Below the pieces are notes generated by a model, which searched no databases, was not told the origin of the DNA, and saw nothing but the letters and a program-made list of their open reading frames with translations. DNA of 64,000 nt from Gambelia wislizenii. Its lineage: Eukaryota > Chordata > Lepidosauria > Squamata > Crotaphytidae. The translations under genes and the position numbers were made by a program. Below, piece after piece: positions 53,740-64,000 of the stretch (the stretch's first letter is position 1; each line of letters opens with the position of its first letter). Location of the stretch: the NCBI GenBank assembly GCA_030847615.1, contig JAUMIR010000001.1, forward strand, positions 184,283,001 to 184,347,000, read 5' to 3'.

Positions 53740-54192
53740 GTCTCGGTCATTTAAACTGTTTTTTATTATTTTTAAGTGTATGCTTTAAGTTATTTTAACA
53801 TTGTTAAGTATTTATTTATACAGTACTACCCCCATATCTGCAGGGGATATGTTCCCAGACTTACTGTGGAAACGTGAAACTGCGAATAATAGTGAACCTG
53901 ATTGAAATGTATGACTTCCGGCGCAACCTCCAGCTGAAGCATACCACATAATCACCCTGGAGGACCAAGAAAATGCCTAGAGAGGATATAATTTTTCAGA
54001 TGTGGATAAGTGAAACCATGGATACGGGTCCCATGGATACAGGGGGTCGTACTGTATTTTAATATTCATCTTTTGTATGTTGTAACTATATTACATTCGT
54101 TTTAAGTTGTAAGGCCAGTTTTGGGGAAAAGGTATCCCGGTTTGAGTCCCATTTGGAGAGTAAAGGTGGGATATAAATAAAGTCAACAACAA
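53740..54192 (+). mobile_element. L2-like LINE 3' region, split by Tigger
   Basis: Plus strand: TTTAAACTGTTTTTTATTATTTTTAAGTG at the left, then (after the Tigger MITE at 53821-54054) AAGTTGTAAGGCCAGTTTTGGGG...GAGTCCCATTTGGAGAGTAAAGGTGGGATATAAATAAAG. The terminus is the standard L2-like 'GGGATATAAATAAA'. Confidence 0.75.
53821..54054. mobile_element. Tigger-type MITE (234 bp), nested
   Basis: CAGTACTACCCCCATATCTGC at the left, GGATACAGGGGGTCGTACTG at the right, TA on both sides (53819-53820, 54055-54056). Related to 25275-25838 and 42865-43094. Confidence 0.9.
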
Positions 54193-54689
54193 AAAGGCAC
54201 TTCATTTTGACTTAAGGCTTGCATATGCTCTCCCAAAGATATGCTTCTATAACAAAGAGAAGACATCTATTTCTGCCCGAGTTCTGTATTCTTAGATCAG
54301 ATAACATCAGAACCAAGTTTTTTAAAAAAATTCCTGGGGAAATGCGGTGCTGTTTGAGCAATTGCCAATCAGTTGACAAACCTATGTTTAGGGACAGATT
54401 TTCTTCTATTAGCTCTTATTATGCCTTGGCTCCTATACATCTGTCACAATATTCTTATAATTCCCCTTCTTCATGTGTTGTCAAAAGAGTTGTGGGTGAA
54501 GAGGAGAATAAAAAGAAACCAAGACTATGACCACACACAAAAATGGGGAATAGCCTTCACTGAACTCAGTGAGATTTTTTTCCTCTTGGCATGTATGTAA
54601 TTGTATTACAGTATTTCTGGTAGAACCTCCCAGTGCATTGTGACTCATCCTGAATCCCATACCACCCATGCAAAACTTTTGCTTTAGGG
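54193..54689. other. Unassigned stretch
   Basis: No gene or repeat recognised. Confidence 0.4.
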
Positions 54690-55071
54690 CAATGGTTCTT
54701 AACCTGTGGTCCACAGACCCCACAGGGGGCCTCAATGTCCTCAGAGGGGGTCCTCGAAGGCTGCTCAGCCCACATAACAGGAGCCAAGGCAAAGGCTGGC
54801 TGGGTGGTTTGGCTTGCACATTGCTCCTCAATTTGCTCCAGCCACAAATCTGCAGCAAGAAGCAGGAGAAAAGTCTTCCCTCCCCTCCAGTGCCTCTGAG
54901 GGAAGGGTTAATGGATGGTGTAATTGTGTTGTTATTACTATCAGGTATTATTATTGTTGTTGTTGTTTTGTTAGGTTTTTAAATCTTGATTTAAGTCGGG
55001 GGGGGGGGGTCCGTGGAAGCAAAAGATATTTAAAGGGGGTCCCTGGTAAAGAAAAGGTTTAAGAGCCACTG
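54690..55071 (+). mobile_element. hAT-like MITE, copy 2 (382 bp)
   Basis: CAATGGTTCTTAACCTGTGG at the left and AGGTTTAAGAGCCACTG at the right; flanks CTTTAGGG / TTTTAGGC (6 of 8 matching) fit an 8-bp hAT duplication. The interior matches the reverse complement of 19316-19538 and is longer on the right, with a (GTT)n run and a G run at ~54999-55008. Confidence 0.8.
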
Positions 55072-55079
55072 TTTTAGGC

Positions 55080-56888
55080 AGAAAGTCCAGTTGGCTCCAA
55101 TTGGGGGACTGTTTTTTCAAGCCTACTACAAGGTATCATATATATTAACCCCCCCCCATTTTTATCCCTTACAATGTCAATTGTAAGGAAGTGCCTGGTA
55201 CAAATTAATCCATGAGCCATTTATGGCACAGTGGAGGCTTGAACCTGTGTCCCACAGACCTTAATCTCACACACTCTTCACGCAGGCTTTATACAGTGAT
55301 TCAGTATCACACATACAAAGCCTGAAAAATTACTTTTAAAAAGTAATTAGTGACTGTTCTAGTTCCAAAGGCCCAAGTAGTTAACACCATAGTTACAGTT
55401 TTAAAAAGTAACTCTCTACCTTCCCATTTCTTGAAAGTAAAATGTAATTGCCGCTCCTTAATTGTTTTTTTAAAAAAATTCTGAATGCTACAAGATGCTG
55501 GCCTGTTGTTTCCTCAACATTTGAGCACTCAAACCACATGATATTCCTCCTCCACCAGTTAAGTGAAGCCATAACTCTGGAAGTGTGATAACAACTAAAA
55601 TGTTAGTTATAACGCAAGAGGAAGTGACATCATCCCTTATCAAGTTATACACAGAATGTAATTTAGTTTTTATGCTTTAATTCATTGTGAAAAGGAATTA
55701 ATTACAAGAATGTTATTATTTATAACAAGTTATTTTAATGTTCTGCATTCAGGTAGCAAAGGTTGTCTACGTTATGTGTTTATTTACTAGAGGTAACAGA
55801 TTGCAATTTTGTGCGTTCTTACAGGGAAGTAAGTTCACCTGAATGCAGTGGGACTTCTTTCTGAGCAGACACTGGGAGGTCTTTGCTAGGACACTTTTGT
55901 GATATAGAAAACTGGTATAGAATGTGTGATATAGAATATTCCTGTTTCCTGGTGCAGAGATAAGGATCCATAGGAAATTACAATTGTTATGAACCTAGAT
56001 ATAGTTTGTTGATGTATCACAGTAGATCAGCTTCCACACAGATTACAACCGCCATCTGCCTCAGTTTTCCTAGCTCATTTGGGGATGTTAGCAGTTGTAG
56101 TCCAAAATGTTTGGAGGATACCAACTTGAGAGAGGCTCGTAATATGGTGCTGGTGTGGAGTTTGGATTTCTTGGCCAGATGTTACTTTTTAAATGTAATA
56201 CTCCAAAGCAGACAAAAAGGAAAGGCAAACTGAACTTATCTTAAAGGGTTAGCGTATATGTGTTAGCCATGTCTGGTGAGGGCTTTTACTGTAAAAAAAG
56301 GTGGAAGCCATATTAGATGGGTGACAGTTTTGCTATTAGTTGTTTCCCCCACAGACAGAGATAAAGAGACTTAATTTTTTAAGGCTTAAAAAATGATTTT
56401 AATGGAAACCCAACCTTGGGCATTTCAGTTCTGCATACTTAAGGATAAAGTACTGTATATGTGAACATTTAGCCATTTAATTTTCTGTGTAGATGCTATC
56501 AAATGTTTCTGGTATCAAACCAAAACAGAGCAGCCTCCTAAATTAATACAGCCAGGGATTTTGTATGTCAGGTTGGACAGAAGGTAGAACAGGAGTTCAT
56601 AGTAATTTAACTACAGCAGCAGCAAAATGACTTTTCCCACTTTAGGTTGCTAAAATGAAGAAAGTTTGGAGTAACCAGGTTTAGCTTTTAATGTAAAGGG
56701 ACTGTGAACTCAGTTCAGTAATGAAAACAAATTCATAGGATCAGGGTATGCTCAGAAGCACTCTGCTCTTCCATTCTCAGAATGCATGGCCCCCACAAGG
56801 GGGGGGCCTGACAGGGCTCTAACCTGGGGGCCTGGGATTAGGAGGGGCCCCCAGTGTGATATTATTGTAAGTTTTTATTATGTAAATC
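55080..56888. other. Unassigned stretch
   Basis: No gene or repeat recognised. Confidence 0.4.
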
Positions 56889-56889
56889 C

Positions 56890-56920
<31 letters not shown>
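56889..56920. repeat. (TA)n microsatellite
   Basis: About 15 TA units. Confidence 0.95.
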
Positions 56921-57267
56921 GTGTCATCATTTAAATTGACTTATTTTAATTTCTATCCTAAATCCTGTAGAGCATCTCTCTGCCCTTAACCTTAGCAGTA
57001 GGTAGGAGGCCCGCCAAAGATCCTGGCCTGGGGGCCCACTTCAGGATAAGGGGGCCATGTCAGAGTGTATGCCTTTTGCACCCAGTGCTGATTGGTGGAA
57101 GTTCTTGTCAATGACAGAGTCAATCCAATAGGTTTGAAGTCAAGGCAAAGTCACTTCCTAGTGCTCAGCACCAGCCATTTGAATAATAATAAAGAGAGAG
57201 TTACAATTTCTCCTCTGGTCAATAAGGGAATCCTTTAGCATTTGGTCACTATGACAGAGTAGATCTA
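56921..57267. other. Unassigned stretch
   Basis: No gene or repeat recognised. Confidence 0.4.
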
Positions 57268-57842
57268 GGGGCGTATCCACACTGCAGAGTTATAGCAATT
57301 TGATACCACTTTACCTGGCATGTGTCTATCCTATAGAATCTTGAGATTTTTAGGACTTTATTAAATAGACGCAGCAAAAACTGCAGCATTAGGATGCAAC
57401 AGTAGCAGAAAGGGCAGAAATTATCAGATAATGACATCACTTACCCATTCTCAATGCATCGCGCTGGTGTGAATGAGGCATCACTTTTTATTGTGGCTTA
57501 GCCCGTCAATAAAAAGTGACACCTCATTCACACCAGTGCAATGCAGCGGGAACAGGTAAGTGACAAGGATGTCTGATAATTTTGCCTTTTGTGCTATTGT
57601 CATGTCCTAAATGGTGTGGAGTTTCCCCCCCCCCTGAGATTTGGCTCCTCTAATAAAGTCTGTAGTGTAGTGAGGTGAGGTCCTTAGCTAGACAACTCTA
57701 GTGCTATAGTTCTGGGGAATTGATTAGAGCTCTCTAGCAAAAAGAAAGAAAGGACTTCACCTCACAAAACTACAAACACCAAGATTCTATAGGATGGAAC
57801 CATGGTCAGAATTCATTTGGGCAGTTATGGATGTGTAACCAC
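57268..57842. mobile_element. Harbinger-like MITE, split by another MITE
   Basis: Left half GGGCGTATCCACACTGCAG...CTATCCTATAGAATCTTGAGATTTTTAG; right half TGTAGTGTAGTGAGG...ACAAACACCAAGATTCTATAGGATGGAACCATGG...CAGTTATGGATGTG. The inner arms ATCCTATAGAATCTTG and CAAGATTCTATAGGAT mirror each other. The element is interrupted by a GACTTTATC-family MITE (57354-57660). Confidence 0.75.
57354..57660. mobile_element. MITE, GACTTTATCAGA family, copy 3 (palindromic)
   Basis: Left end GACTTTATTAAATAGACGCAGCAAAAA, right end CTCTAATAAAGTC, flanked by TTTAG/TGTAG (57349-57353, 57661-57665; 4 of 5). The middle is a long palindrome: AAATTATCAGATAATGACATCACTTACC ... ACTTTTTATTG against CAATAAAAAGT ... GATGTCTGATAATTTT, with the GTGTGAATGAGG core. 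Confidence 0.85.
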
Positions 57843-58886
57843 CATAGTTGCACAGCTATGCAACTATGTCCCGAACCCACCCATCCCCACTTCCCACGTA
57901 CGAGGCAGCAGTTGCTGCAATCAATGGGGGTCTGTTCCTTTGTCATTTGGGAAGCAGCTAACTGATGTTCCCACTCCCTCCTGTGAGCAATCTCTGGTGT
58001 AACAGGCAGAAGTAGGGTCCCTGTTACAATCCCCCTTCACACTGGAGATCGCTCACACAAGAGAGTGTGGGACTGTCAGCTGCTTCCCGATCAACAGCAG
58101 AACAGATGCTCATTTATTGCAGTGGCTGCTGCCTGGTAAGTGGGAACTGGGAGACTTTCACAGTCTCTGCATCTCCCCTAAACTAGGGAGTACATAGGGA
58201 CTGTGAATACAAAACAGTCACAAATGAATGCATAATGCTATGGGGTTGTCTAAATAGTGAAAATACTCCTCACAGAATGTGAGGAGAACACAGGCTGTCT
58301 TAATGGCATCCCACATCATTTCACCATATTCAGAAGGAGGAGGGCCAAAAAAACATCAAAAACTGCAAAGGGAAACCCTTCACAGTTTTTCCTGGAGTTT
58401 AAAAAAAAAAAAACTCTGAAGGAAATGCACATTCCCGCTTGTTGGGACAAGCAAATCGATTTGAATTGCTTTCCTGTAGAAGAGGAAGTGCAAGCTGATT
58501 GTCTGGATGAGCACGGGGGGCAGGTCTTGCTAACAGGGCAAGCACCTGCTGCTACCATGTTGGATTTTTGCCTTAGCGAGCAAACGCTAAGGTGATAAAA
58601 TGTTTTTTTCCCTTCTTTTCTTTTCTTTTTTTTTTTTTTTTTTTTTTGGTAAAGGCAAAATATTGCTTATGCACACTGTGGAAATAGATTTTTTTTAAAA
58701 AAAAGTTTGGCAGTGGCAGGTTTAAAGACACAAGTAATTCACTCGTAGGTGCCATCTTGAATAGAAGGCATGTGAAGTTTATGGGGGCTGTAAGACCATT
58801 AAGACAAGTCACAGCTGCTGCAACTTGTCTTTACTGTGGATCACTCCAGTTTTGGGGGGCTCATATAGATGAACCCTATGTTATAA
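57843..58886. other. Unassigned stretch
   Basis: A long T run lies at 58627-58648. Several short frames occur; no gene is recognised. Confidence 0.4.
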
Positions 58887-58900
58887 ATTCATAATGGAAT

Positions 58901-59416
58901 GTTAAAATAGAAAAAGTACAAAGGGAAATGCTGTTACCGTAATAAATAAGGTTCAGAAAGGCATAGATAGGATAAGTAAAGAAAATGAGGTGATAATTTC
59001 TTAGTGGGAAGCAGTGCATGATACAAGATTGAACGTATGGATAGATCAGCATGGATATATATATATATGTGGATATACATATACGAAAGTATAGATGGTT
59101 ATATGCTTATAGCTGATTACCTGGAAGAGGTATGGGAAGGAACGAGTATGGTGAAAATGGTTGTAATAAGGAGAGATTGAAGGTAGTGTAATATGTTTTT
59201 AGTTTATAGAAGAAAAACAGAGAAGTATAAGAGAGATTTAGAAGTGATAACAGGATGGTTTAAGAGTGTATGTGTTATGTAAATGGATGTATAAGGAATA
59301 AGAAATGTATAGGCGTTGGACTGAATTTTGAGATGAAATGATTGTTTACAGTGTATAATTTGGAGAAACGACAATAAAAATATATACTAAATAATAATAA
59401 TAATAATAATAATAAT
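58901..59416 (+). mobile_element. L1-like 3' UTR insertion (5'-truncated)
   Basis: 516 bp flanked by an exact 14-bp duplication ATTCATAATGGAAT (58887-58900; 59417-59430). The end TTTGGAGAAACGACAATAAAAATATATACTAAATAAT resembles the 3' end of the L1 at 47497, followed by (AAT)n at ~59390-59416. There is no coding part. Confidence 0.8.
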
Positions 59417-59430
59417 ATTCATAATGGAAT

Positions 59431-60654
59431 CAGTGGGTTCTGGCCCATAGCAGTTAACGTGGAACCAAACTGCTATAATTGCACAGTGTGGATCCTGTGT
59501 GGATACAGACTAGATCAGATGTAGGGAATGTGTAGCCCTTTAGATGTGGCTAGACTGCAGCTCCCATCATCTCTCACTATTGGCTGTGCTAGCCAAGGCT
59601 GCTGGGAACTGGAGAACAAGAAGACTTGGAAGGAAAAATTCTTTACATTTTGTCTAAACCATTTCCATGAGGTTAAAACAAAAATTATGCAAAGTTTGGG
59701 TTTTTTCCCCCCTATGGCCTCTGCTTTTGCTGCATTTTTAAAACTGAAAATTTTCCTGGTTCCTGGCACACTGGGGGAAGAAAAACCCTGCTGGCTTCAA
59801 ACATCAGGCGTTTAAGAAGTAGTGGATTTAGAGGTCACCATTTTCAGGGAACTGAAGTCAGCAACCTAAACATAGCATGGTGTAAAAGCTGTCTGAGATA
59901 GTAAAAGTGGGAGGAAAGGGACTAATGGAAGCCCAGTAGATAAGAGCTGAACATTACTCAGGAGAGGTCTCTTACTGGAATGGAGGCACTTGCTTCTTGG
60001 ACTTTACTTTTGTAAACTACATTTGCATAGCCCTGTTCCATGAGAAAAGTGCCATAATTAAACTTGCAGGGGGGTGCTTTTCATTGTTGTTCTTTTTGAT
60101 GCATCTTTTAATTCAAATGTTTCACATGGGGAACACCAGTAATTCAAGGCGGGCAGAACTGATGAGGAAGGAGGATGCCTTATGAAGATGGTCACCTTAA
60201 CCTTTCTCCTCTTATGTGCATGCATCTCTAGTGAGGTCCCCCAGTGATAGAGGTGAGAACTTGTGGAGCCCTCAGATATTGATGCACTCCAGCTCCCACC
60301 ATCCTTCACCAATACCTGTGCAGGGTAGGGCACATAGGATTTAAAAGCCAGCTTCCTTGCCCTACGAGCCATCTCTCTATGCTGACCTCTGTGCCAAATT
60401 CATGAACAGCTGCAAGAGACAGAGCATCCAGTTCCTCTCTTCCTAAAAACATAGGAGGAGCACCCTTCAGAGGGTCCACAATTGTGTTAACAATATGCTT
60501 GTGACATGAACCAGACCTTCTATTAGATGAGTGAGGCTGCCACCTCCCTTGAGTCCCCTAAACAAACCTGGCCATTTCCCCCTAAGCTAGCTGCTGCTGC
60601 CATCCCACCCCATATAGTAAATGAAGCTGTCAAAGTCACCGGCAGACAACAAAT
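59431..60654. other. Unassigned stretch
   Basis: 'GATGTAGGGAATGTGTAGCCCTTTAGATGTGG' near 59515-59550 resembles a hAT MITE start. No gene is recognised. Confidence 0.4.
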
Positions 60655-60732
60655 ACTGTGCACACTACATAATTATGAGTACCCTTTAACTGCCATGGCT
60701 GCATCCTATGGAATTTTGGGTTTATAGTCTAT

Positions 60733-61787
60733 TGACTACAGGGAATATTGATCAGGGAATACGGACTCCACCTGTGTTGGAAGGAGACACACTCCCCCTG
60801 AAATCTCAGGCTCGCAGCTTGGGTGTTTTCCTAGACTCAGCTCTGAGCCTGGATGCCCAGGTCTCAGCAGTGACCAGGACTGCTTTTGCACAGCTAAAAC
60901 TAGTGTGCCAACTGCACCCGTTCCTTGAGATGTCAGATCTGGCTACCGTTACACATGTCTTGATTACATCCTGTTTGGACTACTGTAACACACTCTATGT
61001 GGGGATGACTTTGGGAACTGTTCAGAAACCTCATTTGGTCCAAAATACTGTGGCCAGAATGCTGACCAGGGTCAATGACAAGAAGCATATTTATTTAGGT
61101 ATTGATACCCTGCTCTTCAGCCACAAAGGCTCTCAGAGCGGCTTACAAATTGTTAAGCAATAGCACTTTACACATATACACCACTTTATAGCGTGCTAGG
61201 CACTAAGTGGTTTCTAATGTGTGTTAGCTAATTGCTCCCACAAGCTAGGTACATATAACTCCCTTCACTGGTTGCCAGGTTCATTTCTGGTCACAATTCA
61301 AAGAGTTGGTCATGACCTATAAAGCCCTATATGCCTTAGGCCCAGGCTATATGAAAGACCATGTCTCCTGATAAGAACCTGCCAGAACTTTTAAGATCTT
61401 CAGGGGAAGGCTTTCTCTTGGTCTCACCATCATCATAGGCTCACTTGGTAAGGACATGAGAAAGAGTGGCTGCTCCCTCTGGAACTCCTTTCCTTCAGAG
61501 GCTAGTCTGCCCCTCCCTTGCCTTTTGCTGGCAGGCAAAGACATTTTTATTCAAACAGGCTTTTAACTTCTAAGCAGAGGAGCTTTTTATAGGGGTGTTC
61601 TATTTATCTTTTAAAACTTGTGTTTCTTTTAAAAATATTTTATACTGTTTTGTCTGGTTTTATTGTTTTTAATTTTATTGTGAATATTTTTTTCAGACTG
61701 ATTGTCTCTGAAGTTGCCTTAGGTCTCTTTCTGAGAGAAAGGCAGCATACAAATGCAATCAATTGATCAATCAATCAGTCATTCAAT
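60733..61787 (+). pseudogene. L2-like LINE 3' coding end and 3' UTR, split
   Basis: A frame from ~60770 gives SLGVFLDSALSLDAQVSAVT, QLKLVCQLHPFLEMSDLATV and ITSCLDYCNTLYVGM..VQNTVARMLT, the C-terminal reverse-transcriptase region of L2-like elements (LDYCN...VQNAAARLLT). After an insertion at 61091-61251 it continues as ITPFTGCQ-like, WPGSFL-type text in shifted frames. The 3' end is CTTAGGTCTCTTTCTGAGAGAAAGGCAGC with an AATCAATTGATCAATCAATCAG run at ~61758-61787. Non-functional. Confidence 0.88.
61091..61251 (-). mobile_element. Insertion into the L2: reversed L2-like tail plus AT-rich DNA
   Basis: The start TTTATTTAGGTATTGATACCCTGCTCTTCAGCCACAAAGGCTCTCAGAGCGGCTTAC is the same tail seen at 45020 (minus). 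It is bracketed by CATAT (61086-61090; 61252-61256), and the reading frame of the L2 becomes continuous (K-H-I-T-P) if the insertion is removed. Confidence 0.75.
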
Positions 61788-62005
61788 ACTGAAGCACTAG
61801 AAGAGCACTCTGGCTGAGAATTCTAAACACCCCTCCTTAAACTATAAAGCCAAGGATTCCAGGAGATGGAACCAAGGCAGCTAAAGTGGACTCACAGAAC
61901 TAGCTTATAACTGGGCAGTGTGAATGAGCCCCTGGTGAGAGGAAAGCAAACAAGCCTTTCTGAAGAGGGGGGTAGAGCCTTCTATGAGAGCAAGAGTGAT
62001 TTAGG

Positions 62006-62312
62006 ACATTTTCAGACTAGTCTTACTGTGCAAGAAGACTCTGGGAGAGGTACGCCGCTATAGTGCAGCAGGGAGTCCATTTCGGACGACGCCATCCCTC
62101 ATCCGTGTCACTTCTGTGTTCCATTGAAGGCAACCGCACCATTTTTTACTCACGGAAGTTGTCCGTGAGTAAAAAATGGCACGGTTGCCTTCAATGGAAC
62201 ATGGAAGTGACACGGACGAGGGATGGCATAGTCCGAAACGGACCCCCTGCCACACGATAGCGGCGTACCTCTCCTGGAGTCTTCTTGCACGGTAAGACTT
62301 GTCTGAAAATGT
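62006..62312. mobile_element. Long-palindrome foldback MITE (307 bp)
   Basis: Left arm ACATTTTCAGAC...CTTACTGTGCAAGAAGACTC...GAGAGGTACGCCGCTAT; right arm reverse complement, ending GTCTGAAAATGT. The arms are ~150 bp and nearly perfect; the centre is ACGGAAGTTGTCCGT. Two 65-codon frames, one on each strand (plus 62063-62260, minus 62058-62255), encode almost the same peptide because of the symmetry. These are not genes. Confidence 0.9.
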
Positions 62313-62541
62313 GCATAGTGTCTTCAGTGCTGGACTAGAACACTAGGAGACCAGGGTTCAAATCTGCGCTCAGCCATGGAAACTCATGGGGTGACCTCGG
62401 GCAAGTCACACTCTCTCAGCTTCAGAAGAAGGCAAAGGCAAACTCCCTCTGAACAAATTCTGCTAAGCAAACCCTGTGATAGGTCTGCCTTAGATTCACC
62501 ATAAGTTGGAAATGACTTGAAGGCACACCACCACTGCCACC
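62313..62541 (+). mobile_element. Sauria-type SINE
   Basis: GCATAGTGTCTTCAGTGCTGGACTAG, GGAGACCAGGGTTCAAATCTG (B box GGTTCAAATC), GGGCAAGTCACACTCTCTC, and TTCACCATAAGTTGGAAATGACTTGAAGGCAC. It starts at the right end of the foldback element. Confidence 0.88.
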
Positions 62542-62974
62542 AGAGCCTTCTGTATTTGTGGAGGCTCTTCATACAATTTTAGACATTTGTTTTCCAGAAT
62601 TTGAAATCATATGGCAGGGCTCTTCCTTTTTAGAAAATCGCCCTTTGTGAGCAAAGAGGGCGACTGGGGAAGGAACAAGGTTGACATTCTCTCCCCTTCT
62701 CGTACACTCACATATACAGGCTGGAATCCTGTTCATGATGTGTGTGTTTATGAGTGTGGCAGTGGGGTTTAACACATTGGCCTCTTTTAGGACAGAGTGC
62801 AAGGTGCTATTCTGTAGACCTCTGAAGAGCTAGAGCACAGGCCCTTGTGCCCCTCCTGGAAAGACACACATGTGGGGCAGGAATAGTGATGGTGATGGAC
62901 AGAACATTACTCTCCACTAAGTAGGATCCTGACCTAGACCTAGTTCTCAAAATGTCTGAATACAGGGCTGGAGT
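62542..62974. other. Unassigned stretch
   Basis: No gene or repeat recognised. Confidence 0.4.
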
Positions 62975-62979
62975 TATAG

Positions 62980-63511
62980 GACTTTATCAGATCACCCTCC
63001 ATTAATGTTCTTTTGCTGGCATTTTTGGTGCCGTTTTTATGCTGGTAAAAGAACCCCCCACCAGACCTAACCTTACTTGCCCCATTCACTTCCTTGTTTC
63101 AGATCTCACCCATTCTTGCGAGAAGACATGAGCGCAGCAAATTTAAAAATTAAAGTAAAATAAAGAGATAAAATGTACACACAAGCAAAAGAACATGCTT
63201 TAAAAGTCCCAAGTAAACTGGGGAGATGGAAAAAAAAAATATGTTCCCTACCTGGCTTATCCCAATCTCATCCAGAAGTGTTCTAACAATTGACACTGTA
63301 TTCACTGAGCATAATGGTGCGAGGATTCAAACGCTGGCAATGCCAGTAACAAAACACCACAGGAGATCTATTGACAGCATGGCACGCCAATAAAAAAGTA
63401 CACCTTATTGACAGCACATGATCGTGAAAGGATGATGTCATATGGTATGCGTGCCCTTTCGTGATCATTAGGTGTCGTTATGATGACATATTTGCCACAT
63501 TTGATAAAGTC
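62980..63511 (-). mobile_element. MITE, GACTTTATCAGA family, copy 2 (532 bp)
   Basis: Left end GACTTTATCAGATCACC, right end CATTTGATAAAGTC, flanked by TATAG/CATAG (62975-62979, 63512-63516; 4 of 5). Its reverse complement aligns from end to end with 20865-21451. Confidence 0.88.
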
Positions 63512-63516
63512 CATAG

Positions 63517-64000
63517 TCACTTTCAGCTACTAGTCCAATTGGATTTTACATGTGGAAAGGGGTGGAGGGGGCATATCATTTTGTTGCTTGCTACATAGCC
63601 TCCCCCCACCCCACCCCATGTCCCTCTTTCTATGGGCTGCAATTGACTACCAAACAGCAGCTTTGATTCTCAGTTGAGCCACAGCTGCTGGGTGCTTACA
63701 GATGTACCTACCAGGCATGTTTATCTGATAAACAGCTTAGCTGGTATTCATTTGTTTGTTTAGTTTGAAACAGTGATCTGCAAAAGGGTGGGGTTTTTCT
63801 TCTTTTTTAACTGACACACTGGGCAGCCAATCTGTGCTCTGCACTGCCAACTTTTGCTGCTAAAAGTATGAACGGCATGTCTCCAAAGTGGTTTCCATTG
63901 CTGAAGAAAGTGAACCAATTCAAACCTCCCTTCTGTGCCATGGTCACTGTTCCATGAGATCACTGGAAAAGATGAACAAGTGAGTGAAATCCAGTGGGCA
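63517..64000. other. Unassigned stretch
   Basis: No gene or repeat recognised. Confidence 0.4.

Larger units (their letters stand above)
60655..61935. mobile_element. Harbinger-like MITE, split by an L2 insertion
   Basis: Left part 60655-60732 (CACACTACATAATTATGAG, TTTAACTGCCATGGCTGCATCCTATGGAATTTTGGG). Right part 61795-61935 (TATAAAGCCAAGGATTCCAGGAGATGGAACCAAGGCAGCTAAAG, GGGCAGTGTGAATGAGCCCC). The two halves are inverted arms of one MITE of the 10219/37148/57268 family, now 1 kb apart because of the L2 between them. Confidence 0.65.

Noticed and set aside
62058..62260. Two 65-codon frames, one per strand, with nearly the same peptide
   Set aside because: Explained by the palindromic arms of a foldback MITE; no start context or domain.
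1..64000. Bacterial, phage or defence-type gene cluster
   Set aside because: No ribosome-binding-site-led gene order, no compact coding; the repeat content is that of a vertebrate genome.

Overview
The window looks like vertebrate nuclear DNA, most probably from a squamate reptile (lizard). That rests on the mix of repeats: tRNA-headed and 5S-headed SINEs that share a BovB-like 3' tail (Sauria and 5S-Sauria type), BovB (RTE), CR1, L2-like and L1 non-LTR fragments, and many short non-autonomous DNA transposons (Tigger/Tc1-mariner, hAT, Harbinger-like and unassigned). An iguanian such as Anolis or Sceloporus is plausible, but the species is an inference. There is no bacterial or viral gene organisation, no operon, no CRISPR array, and no tRNA or rRNA gene outside SINE-embedded relics. 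I found no convincing host protein-coding exon. Nearly all long open frames are retrotransposon relics or chance frames inside repeats. The window therefore reads as intergenic or deep intronic DNA.

Layout. 0-5 kb: a 5'-inverted LINE, a CR1 tail, a foldback repeat and a BovB 3' end. 7-8.4 kb: a Sauria SINE with a perfect target duplication and a probable solo LTR. 10-19.6 kb: a Harbinger-like palindrome, a second probable solo LTR, a 618-bp Tc1/mariner element with ~218-bp inverted repeats, hAT-like elements, a degenerate telomere-like array beside a CAAGTC-rich DNA element, and a repeat with a weak hammerhead-like core. 20-28 kb: an L2 fragment split by a MITE, a GC-rich Tigger element and a second copy of the LINE seen at 0-1.2 kb. 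30-35.6 kb: a 4.9-kb L1 with ORF1 and ORF2 remnants and a 17-bp target duplication, inserted inside a DNA transposon. 36-46 kb: SINE, CR1 and foldback MITEs. 46-50 kb: CR1, L2, a reverse-strand L1, a candidate LTR and a DNA element. 50-52.7 kb: mostly single-copy-looking DNA. 52.7-64 kb: SINEs, L2, Tigger, hAT, and several nested MITE/L2 structures.

Nothing here forms a cooperating gene system. The informative biology is the layered insertion history: target duplications, recoverable empty sites and nesting give an order of events. The most novel-looking item is a MITE family (terminal repeat GACTTTATCAGA, 5-bp target duplication) with three copies, two of which sit inside other repeats so the empty site can be read. 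A 62-residue, half-acidic open segment between L1 ORF1 and ORF2 is also unusual.
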